The notes beneath the pieces are model-generated. The model worked only from the letters and a program-made list of their open reading frames with translations. It searched no databases and was not told the origin of the DNA. A stretch of DNA of 56,449 bases from an uncultured Bacteroidales bacterium (GTDB taxonomy: Bacteria; Bacteroidota; Bacteroidia; Bacteroidales; F082). Position numbers and translations under genes: made by a program. The stretch is from the NCBI GenBank assembly GCA_947305795.1, contig CAMZEK010000011.1:1-56449 (forward strand), written 5' to 3'. Below are positions 49,973 through 56,449 of the stretch, piece by piece (positions within the stretch are counted from its first letter, which is position 1; every line of letters begins with the position of its first letter).

Positions 49973-51412
49973 ATGAAGACGATTGAAGAATATAGAACAA
50001 TGCTTGAAGGTCAGACCTTTGACCGTAAAAGCACCAGAATAGAACCCAAGGCATTGGCTGTCACCATGGTGGCTATGGCCAATGCCGATGGCGGAACCAT
50101 TGCCATTGGCATTGAGGATGACGGTACCATCAGCGGCATCGACGAAATGACCGATCACATCAACGACTTGCTGCGGGTGCCATTCGACTATTGCATCCCT
50201 TCGGTCAACGTTCACCCCGAGCGGATTCCTTGCATCGACAAGGACGGAAAGGACAACCACATCCTAATTCTGGAAGTGGAGCAGAGCAGCACCATGCACG
50301 CCACTTCTTCCGATGAGGCATACTATCGCGTCGGTGACAAATCCAAGAAACTCTCCTTCGACGACCGTATGCAAATCATGTTGGCTAAGGGTGTCCAGTA
50401 TTATGAGGATTACCCTGTAGCCAGGGCAACGGTTGATGATTTGGATTTGGACTTTGTTTCGGGATATTGTGAGAGGATTGGTTATAGGAAAGATGCGTTG
50501 ACTTTTCTTCGCACCAACGGTGAGTATATCTTGATCAAAGACGGCAAGGAACAGATTAGCGGTGCCGCCATACTGTTGTTCGGCAAAGATCCGCAGCGCT
50601 TTTTCCAGCGGGCCTGGGTGCGCTTCATCCGCTATGATGGAACGGAAGAGAAAGTGGGGCGCGAGATGAATGTCATCAAAGATGTCATCTTCAAGGGGCG
50701 TATCTTGGATATGACGCGCGATGCCATCGCTTTCGTCAAGACACAAATCAAGGAACACACTTATTTAGGGCCGGAAGCACGCTTCGTAACAGAGGTGGAG
50801 TATCCCGAGTTTTGTTGGACCGAGCTGATTGTTAATGCCATAGCCCACCGTGATTACTCAATTCTTGGAACGGACATCCAAATCAAAATGTTCGATGACC
50901 ACTACACGGTCGAAAGTCCCGGCATCTTGCCCGGGCGTGTCCGCCTCAACAACATGCGAACCACCCATTTTTCCCGCAACCCCAAGATTGCCGCTTTCAT
51001 GAAAGAATATGAGTTTATCCGTGAGTTCGGTGAGGGCGTTGACCGGATGTATAGGGAATTAGAGGAAGGAGGCTGGCCAAAGCCTGTATTCAAGCAGGAT
51101 GATTTTATGCTCCGTGCAAGTTTGAATGCAATCGCCATTGCATCGAAAAAGCCGATTGAGTTTACTGAAAATGCACTGAAAATTGCACTGAAAATTGCAC
51201 CGAAAACAGAGGCTGAAATTATTTCACTGATTCTGGATAAGCCATCGATTTCCTTGGATGATATGGCATCCGCCATACAAGTATCACGAAGGACCGTTGC
51301 TAATAAGATTAAAGCTCTCCAAGAACAAAGAATTGTTATTAGAATCGGACCGGCAAAAGGTGGTCAATGGTCGATTGACAAAGAACATCTCATACATTAT
51401 TTTGCGAAATGA
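49973..51412 (+). CDS. Schlafen AlbA_2 domain and GHKL-type ATP-binding protein
   Basis: 479 residues. The N-terminal AlbA_2 domain (about 10-130) has EGQTFDRKSTRIEPKALAVTMVAMANADGGTIAIGIEDDG, the family hallmark. The middle part has a GHKL/HATPase_c_4-like ATP pocket: CWTELIVNAIAHRDYSILG with Asn and His-Arg-Asp, and FGEGVDRMYRELEEGGW. The C-terminal 60 residues form a winged helix (SLDDMASAIQVSRRTVANKIKALQEQ). Such proteins are usually called ATP-dependent DNA-binding regulators. It overlaps res by 4 bp (ATGA), so it is made together with the nuclease. A 12-bp tandem repeat (NALKIALKIAPK) joins the last two domains. Confidence 0.85.
   Translation: MKTIEEYRTMLEGQTFDRKSTRIEPKALAVTMVAMANADGGTIAIGIEDDGTISGIDEMTDHINDLLRVPFDYCIPSVNVHPERIPCIDKDGKDNHILILEVEQSSTMHATSSDEAYYRVGDKSKKLSFDDRMQIMLAKGVQYYEDYPVARATVDDLDLDFVSGYCERIGYRKDALTFLRTNGEYILIKDGKEQISGAAILLFGKDPQRFFQRAWVRFIRYDGTEEKVGREMNVIKDVIFKGRILDMTRDAIAFVKTQIKEHTYLGPEARFVTEVEYPEFCWTELIVNAIAHRDYSILGTDIQIKMFDDHYTVESPGILPGRVRLNNMRTTHFSRNPKIAAFMKEYEFIREFGEGVDRMYRELEEGGWPKPVFKQDDFMLRASLNAIAIASKKPIEFTENALKIALKIAPKTEAEIISLILDKPSISLDDMASAIQVSRRTVANKIKALQEQRIVIRIGPAKGGQWSIDKEHLIHYFAK
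51169..51213 (+). repeat. 12-bp tandem repeat in the AlbA_2 gene
   Basis: About three and a half in-frame units of ACTGAAAATTGC encode ENALKIALKIAPK. Copy-number change would alter the linker length without shifting the frame. Confidence 0.6.
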
Positions 51413-54400
51413 AATTCAAATTCAAAATACAACAATACCAGTCCGATGCGGTGGAAAGCACGGTGAGTGTGTTCGCGGGACAACCCTCGAAGACCAACGC
51501 ACAGTACCGCCGCGACTTGGGCAAGCAGAAACAGCAGTTGAAAGCTGAGTTTGAGGAGGAGTATGTGGGTTACCGCAATGCCGATGTGGAACTTAACACC
51601 AATCAGTTGTTGGAAAACATCCACCATCAGCAGGTGCAGAACGACATTCCGCTGAGCAAGTCCTTAGCGGCCACCAACGGCCTCGGTGTCTGCTCGTTGG
51701 ACGTGGAGATGGAGACGGGCACGGGCAAGACCTATGTCTATATCAAGACCATGTTCGAGATGAACAAACGCTTTGGCTGGTCGAAGTTCATCGTGGTGGT
51801 GCCCAGCATCGCTATCCGTGAAGGAGTCTATAAGAGCTTCACCATGCTGGAGGAGCATTTCATGGAACTCTACGGCAAGAAAGCCCGCTATTTCATCTAC
51901 AACAGCGCCAACCTCACCCAAATCGACTCGTTCAGCAGCGATGCCAGCATCAACGTGATGATCATCAACGTGCAGGCGTTCAACACCTCGTTCAAGGAAG
52001 GTGCGGCCAACAAGGAGGCGCGTATCATCTACTCCAAGCGCGACGATTTCCAAAGCCGTCGCCCTATTGACGTGATTGCCGCCAACCGTCCTATCATCAT
52101 CATGGACGAGCCGCAGAAGATGGAGGGCGAAGCCACGCAAAAGGCCTTGAAGAACTTCAAGCCGTTATTTGTGCTCAACTATTCCGCTACCCACAAGACC
52201 TCTCACAACTGCATCTATGCGCTGGATGCTTACGATGCCTACAAACAACGCCTGGTGAAGAAAATCCAAGTGAAAGGCATCACGGTGCAGAACCTGTTGG
52301 GCACGCAGAGTTACATCTATTTCGACAGCATCATCCTTTCGAAGAACCACGCACCGGTGGTCAGGCTTGAAATCGAGGTGAAAGGCGCCGCTGCCACCCG
52401 CCGACAACTTTGCAAGTTCGAGCAAGGCGATTCGCTGTTTGCCGTTTCGCAACTTCCTGCCTACAAGGATTTTGTCATCACTGAAATCAACCCGCTGACG
52501 AACACGGTCTATTTCCAAAACGGCAAACAACTGCGTCAGGGCGAGGTGATGGGCGATGTCAGCGAGAAAGCCATCCAACAGATTCAGATTCGGGAAACCA
52601 TCAAGTCGCATTTCGAGAAAGAGAGAGCCTTGTTCCAACAAGGCATCAAGACCCTTTCGCTGTTCTTCATCGATGAGGTGGCCAACTACAAGAGTTATGA
52701 TACGGATGGAAACGAGGTGCAAGGTCCGCTTTGGAAGATGTTTGAGGATGAATACAACCGCTATCTGAATGAAAACTTGACGCTGTTTGAGGACGATTAT
52801 CAGAAATACCTGCGTCGTTTCTCGGCTGCACAAGTACACAACGGCTATTTCTCCATCGACAAGAAAGGCCATTCAATTGATAGTGAGGTGAAACGCGGCA
52901 AGGACACATCGGACGACATCTCCGCATACGACCTGATTCTGAAAAACAAGGAACGCCTGTTGAGTTTCGATGAGCCAACACGATTCATCTTCTCCCATTC
53001 TGCCTTGCGCGAAGGTTGGGACAATCCCAATGTGTTCCAAATCTGCACGTTGCGCCACGCCAACTCCAGCACCGCCAAACGTCAGGAAGTGGGTCGTGGT
53101 TTACGCATCTGTGTCGATAACGACGGCAACCGCATGGACAAGGAACGCTTGGGCGATGCCGTTCACGACACCAACAAACTGACCGTCATCGCCAACGAGA
53201 ACTACAGCACCTTTGTTGATGCCTTGCAGAAAGAGACCAAAGACACCCTTCGTGAACGTCCGACACAAGCCACGGTCGATTACTTCAAAGGCGTTACGGT
53301 CAAAGTGGGTGAAGAGAAACACACCATCTCGGAGCAGGAGGCTGCCAGCATCGTCACCTATCTGTATGAAAACGACTATATCGATGAGAAGGGCAATATC
53401 CTGCAAGACTATCATACCGACATGGGTAAGGGTACTTTGGCCCCGATGAGCAAGAAATTGCAACCCATCGAAGAACAAGTCCACAAACTGATCCAAAGTA
53501 TCTTTGACCCGGCCGCTTTGGAAGACATGGTGGAAGATGCCAACGGCAAGGCAGAAGTGGTGAACGAGCGTTTGAACGACAATGCCGAGAAGAAGGAATT
53601 CAAAGCCTTGTGGAACGAAATCAACCACCGCTATGTCTATACGGTGCATTACGACAGCGAAGAACTGATTCAGAAAGCCATCGTCGCCATCAACAGCGAG
53701 TTGAATGTCACGCAGTTGAAGTATGTAGTGACCACAGGCACGCAAGGCGATGACGAGTTGGATTTCACTGGTGAACAAAGCACCCGTACAAAAGAGATGC
53801 GTGATGTGTCGACCAGCAATGTACCTTACGACTTGGTGGGCGACATCGCCAAAGCAGCCACGTTGACCCGCCGCACGGTCACTCGCATTCTGAAGGGCAT
53901 TCAGCGGTCGAAGCTGTACATGTTCAAGAACAACCCCGAAGAGTTCATCCGCAAGGTAAGCCATATCATCCGCGAGCAGAAAGCCACGATGATTGTGGAG
54001 CACATCAGCTATAATCGCACTGAAAACCAATACGATTCCGACATCTTCACCAAGGAGAAGAGCCGCCAAACTGTTGACAAGGCATATCCTGCACAAAAAC
54101 ACATTCTTGACTACGTGTTTCCCGACAGCCAAGGTGAGCGAGTTTTTGCCGAAGATTTGGATAAAGCGGAAGAAGTGTGCGTCTATGCCAAACTGCCGAG
54201 GTCGTTCCAAATCCCGACACCTGTAGGCAACTACGCCCCCGATTGGGCCATCGCCTTCAACGACAACATGGGCGTTAAGCACGTGTTCTTCATCGCCGAA
54301 ACCAAAGGCTCGATGGATTCCATGCAGTTGAAAGGTGTGGAAAAAGCGAAGATTGACTGTGCCAAGAAGTTGTTCAACAATGTCTCAACCAGTCAGGTGA

Positions 54401-54459
54401 GATATGGATGCGTGGATTCGTATGGCAGTTTACTGGAAGTGATGAAAGGGATGAATTGA
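51409..54459 (+). CDS. res: Type III restriction enzyme Res subunit
   Basis: 1016 residues. SF2 translocase-nuclease of type III restriction-modification systems. Walker A METGTGKTYVYIKT (about 101-114), DEPQ box IIIMDEP (about 228-234), SATHKT (motif III) and RQEVGRGLRI (motif VI, about 558-567). The C-terminal nuclease has a PD-(D/E)xK pattern: YAPDWAIAF then FFIAETKGS (about 941-967). It cuts after hydrolysing ATP when two unmodified sites are met. The start overlaps the AlbA_2 gene by ATGA. It is the right-hand end of the island; clpB follows after 270 bp. Confidence 0.94.
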   Translation: MKFKFKIQQYQSDAVESTVSVFAGQPSKTNAQYRRDLGKQKQQLKAEFEEEYVGYRNADVELNTNQLLENIHHQQVQNDIPLSKSLAATNGLGVCSLDVEMETGTGKTYVYIKTMFEMNKRFGWSKFIVVVPSIAIREGVYKSFTMLEEHFMELYGKKARYFIYNSANLTQIDSFSSDASINVMIINVQAFNTSFKEGAANKEARIIYSKRDDFQSRRPIDVIAANRPIIIMDEPQKMEGEATQKALKNFKPLFVLNYSATHKTSHNCIYALDAYDAYKQRLVKKIQVKGITVQNLLGTQSYIYFDSIILSKNHAPVVRLEIEVKGAAATRRQLCKFEQGDSLFAVSQLPAYKDFVITEINPLTNTVYFQNGKQLRQGEVMGDVSEKAIQQIQIRETIKSHFEKERALFQQGIKTLSLFFIDEVANYKSYDTDGNEVQGPLWKMFEDEYNRYLNENLTLFEDDYQKYLRRFSAAQVHNGYFSIDKKGHSIDSEVKRGKDTSDDISAYDLILKNKERLLSFDEPTRFIFSHSALREGWDNPNVFQICTLRHANSSTAKRQEVGRGLRICVDNDGNRMDKERLGDAVHDTNKLTVIANENYSTFVDALQKETKDTLRERPTQATVDYFKGVTVKVGEEKHTISEQEAASIVTYLYENDYIDEKGNILQDYHTDMGKGTLAPMSKKLQPIEEQVHKLIQSIFDPAALEDMVEDANGKAEVVNERLNDNAEKKEFKALWNEINHRYVYTVHYDSEELIQKAIVAINSELNVTQLKYVVTTGTQGDDELDFTGEQSTRTKEMRDVSTSNVPYDLVGDIAKAATLTRRTVTRILKGIQRSKLYMFKNNPEEFIRKVSHIIREQKATMIVEHISYNRTENQYDSDIFTKEKSRQTVDKAYPAQKHILDYVFPDSQGERVFAEDLDKAEEVCVYAKLPRSFQIPTPVGNYAPDWAIAFNDNMGVKHVFFIAETKGSMDSMQLKGVEKAKIDCAKKLFNNVSTSQVRYGCVDSYGSLLEVMKGMN

Positions 54460-54631
54460 TTTTTGGAACACCTCGCGAAATTCTGCCGCCGCCACAGATG
54501 CCCGCCCTCGCACAGGCCAACGTCGGCATGACATGGTTGTTCGCTTTATGACACTAAGCGACAACGGTTGCGCCCTCCCCTTGTTTTATTGCCATTTTGT
54601 CGCAAATCCAATCCTTAATCCCTTGATTTAG

Positions 54632-54644
54632 TGACAATTTGTCA
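54632..54644. promoter_or_regulatory. Palindrome upstream of clpB, possible operator
   Basis: TGACAATTTGTCA, a perfect 6-1-6 palindrome 85 bp upstream of the clpB ATG. Related half sites (ATGACACTAAGCGACAA near 54548, TTTGTCGC near 54596) lie upstream. No TAnnTTTG element was seen in this gap of 270 bp. Confidence 0.4.
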
Positions 54645-54729
54645 TAAACACTGCCTTTTTTTTCAAAGATTTGCTTTTGGTGGGAGTTTTGATGGAATGG
54701 GTGCCGAAAAACAGAAAGGAAAACAAACC

Positions 54730-56449
54730 ATGAACATCAACCAATTCACAATCAAATCACAGGAAGCCATTGGGAAGGCTCAGGAGATAGCGCAAAGCCA
54801 CCAGAGCCAGACCGTGGAGAACTTCCACCTGCTGAAGGGTATGATTCTGAGCGACGACTACTTGGTGCCCAACCTGATGAAGAAGCTGGGCGTCAATATC
54901 TCGCGCTTGAATGATGCCCTGGATCAAGCTATCAACAACCAACCGCGCACGAGCGGCTCCGAATTGTATTATTCCTCCGAGGTCAGCAAGACCTTCAACG
55001 ACGCCATCGCACTGGCCAAGAAGATGGGCGACGAATACGTCTCCATCGAACACCTGCTGCTGGCAGTCTTCGAAAGCAATAGCTCGGCCTCGCAGATGCT
55101 GAAAGAACAAGGCGTGAACAAAGGCGACCTCGAAACCGCCATCAAGCAGTTCCGCAAGGGCAAGAAGGTCGACTCGCAGGACGCCGAACAGAACTACGAC
55201 TCGCTGAACCGTTTCGCCAAGAACCTGAACGACTTGGCGCGCGAGGGCAAACTCGACCCGGTCATCGGCCGTGACGAGGAAATCCGTCGTGTGCTGCAAA
55301 TCTTGAGCCGACGCACCAAGAACAACCCTATATTAATAGGTGAGCCGGGCGTGGGTAAGACCGCCATCGTGGAGGGCTTGGCCCAGCGTATCGTCAACCG
55401 CGACGTGCCTGAGAACCTGAAGAGCAAGACCGTGTTCAGCTTGGATATGGGTGCCTTGCTCGCCGGTGCCAAATACAAGGGCGAGTTTGAGGAACGTCTG
55501 AAGAACGTCGTCAAGGAAGTCGTGGACAGCGACGGTGAAGTCATCCTGTTCATCGATGAGATCCACACCTTGGTAGGTGCAGGCGGCGGCGAAGGCGCCA
55601 TGGACGCGGCCAACATCCTGAAGCCGGCCCTGTCGCGTGGCGAGCTGCGTGCCATCGGTGCCACCACCTTGAAGGAATACCAACAGTATTTCGAGAAGGA
55701 CAAGGCTTTGGAGCGTCGTTTCCAGAAAGTCATGATCGACGAGCCTGACGAGGCTTCGGCCATCAGCATCCTCCGTGGCTTGAAGGAACGTTACGAGACG
55801 CACCACCACATCCGTATCTTGGACGAGGCCATCATCTCGGCCGTGCAGCTGTCGGTGCGTTACATCTCCGACCGTTTCCTGCCCGACAAGGCCATCGACC
55901 TGATTGACGAGGCCGCCTCGCGTCTGAGGCTGCAAATCGACTCGATGCCTGAGGAGTTGGAAGACGTGGAGCGTGCCATCCGACAGTTGGAAATCGAGCG
56001 TGAGGCCATCAAGCGCGAGAACGACACCAAGAAGGTGGAGGAGATAGGGAAGGAGCTGGCCGAACTCAACGACAAACGCTCCGCCATCAAGGCCAAGTGG
56101 GAGACCGAACGCAACTACGTGGAACTCATCCAGAAGGAGAAGAGCAACATAGAGACCTATAAGCACCAAGCCGAAGTGGCTGAACGTGACGGCGACTATG
56201 GCCGTGTGGCTGAGCTGCGTTACGGCAAGATCCGCGAGGCTGAGGCCGCCATCGAGAAGGCCAAGGCCGACTTGCGCGCGGCACAAGGCGACCACCCGCT
56301 GGTGGATGAGGAAGTCGGTGCCGACGATGTGGCCGAAATCGTGTCGCGTTGGACGGGCATCCCGGTCAACAAGATGATGCAAAGCGAGCGCGAGAAGCTC
56401 TTGCACCTCGAAGACGAGCTGCACAAGCGTGTGGTGGGTCAGGACGAGG
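54730..56449 (+). CDS. clpB: ATP-dependent chaperone ClpB, N-terminal part
   Basis: 573 residues up to the window edge, of about 860. ClpB rescues aggregated proteins together with DnaK. The Clp N-domain (about 1-145) starts [21 protein letters not shown]. The first AAA+ module has Walker [10 protein letters not shown] (about 203-211) and Walker [17 protein letters not shown] (about 272-287). The coiled-coil middle domain (about 405-530) identifies ClpB rather than ClpA/C, and [12 protein letters not shown] opens the second module. The second ATPase lies outside. The leader has a TGACA/TGTCA palindrome instead of the usual -7 element, which suggests stress control. Confidence 0.96.
   Translation, partial: MNINQFTIKSQEAIGKAQEIAQSHQSQTVENFHLLKGMILSDDYLVPNLMKKLGVNISRLNDALDQAINNQPRTSGSELYYSSEVSKTFNDAIALAKKMGDEYVSIEHLLLAVFESNSSASQMLKEQGVNKGDLETAIKQFRKGKKVDSQDAEQNYDSLNRFAKNLNDLAREGKLDPVIGRDEEIRRVLQILSRRTKNNPILIGEPGVGKTAIVEGLAQRIVNRDVPENLKSKTVFSLDMGALLAGAKYKGEFEERLKNVVKEVVDSDGEVILFIDEIHTLVGAGGGEGAMDAANILKPALSRGELRAIGATTLKEYQQYFEKDKALERRFQKVMIDEPDEASAISILRGLKERYETHHHIRILDEAIISAVQLSVRYISDRFLPDKAIDLIDEAASRLRLQIDSMPEELEDVERAIRQLEIEREAIKRENDTKKVEEIGKELAELNDKRSAIKAKWETERNYVELIQKEKSNIETYKHQAEVAERDGDYGRVAELRYGKIREAEAAIEKAKADLRAAQGDHPLVDEEVGADDVAEIVSRWTGIPVNKMMQSEREKLLHLEDELHKRVVGQDE

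Noticed and set aside
53101..54282. Long minus-strand frame opposite res
   Set aside because: Antisense shadow of a GC-rich gene; the plus strand has clear helicase and nuclease motifs.
40820..54459. DISARM or BREX system
   Set aside because: There is no DUF1998 DrmB, DrmA, PglZ or BrxC-like gene; Mod and Res are of type III character.

Overview
The window looks like a chromosomal segment of a Bacteroidales-type member of the Bacteroidota. Three things point there: promoters with the TAnnTTTG -7 element in front of most genes, lipoproteins and TonB-dependent transport, and a secreted C10 protease ending in a type IX secretion (T9SS) sorting domain. Gene content is mostly core and housekeeping, with one accessory defence island. 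Both ends cut through a gene: gcvP on the left, clpB on the right. No rRNA or tRNA gene was seen, and no gene-free stretch exceeds about 280 bases.

Layout: 1-5.0 kb (minus) carries gcvP, a membrane protein, a LEA-like lipoprotein and typA. 5.0-6.9 kb is an Fe-siderophore/cobalamin-type ABC permease and ATPase pair. 6.9-10.8 kb is an operon of two surface lipoproteins and a Wzy/O-antigen-ligase-like protein. 10.9-14.3 kb is an unusual patch: CRISPR-like 47-48 bp repeats, a thiaminase I-like gene, a secreted glycerophosphodiesterase, and a RAYT transposase flanked by inverted REP-like elements. 15.1-17.7 kb is a TPP-riboswitch-controlled TonB receptor, presumably for thiamine. 17.7-40.7 kb holds housekeeping genes: metal exporter, rimM, trmN6-like methyltransferase, M13 peptidase, dnaX, deacetylase and FemAB-like pair, upp, NSS transporter, HhH protein, C10 protease, long-form GAPDH, yidC, DUF2750, trkH, DUF3667.

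40.8-54.5 kb is a defence island, all on the plus strand: a PLD/SNF2 helicase broken by a +1 frameshift, DUF4391, an AbiL-like pair (AAA ATPase and RloB), a Trypco2 protein, a type III Mod methyltransferase, DUF2971, a Schlafen/AlbA_2 ATP-binding protein, and the type III Res helicase-nuclease. The backbone appears to be helicase-DUF4391-Mod-Res, with AT-rich modules inserted between its parts. The central target-recognition region of Mod is also AT-rich and looks exchanged.

The most notable points are the thiaminase I-like gene without a signal peptide, embedded between orphan CRISPR-type repeats and close to a thiamine-regulated receptor; the RAYT gene with co-varying REP hairpins on both sides; a second dispersed palindrome of about 60 bp that has entered the dnaX coding sequence; and the composite defence island. 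Family assignments were made by reading motifs and from memory of the families; no database search was run.
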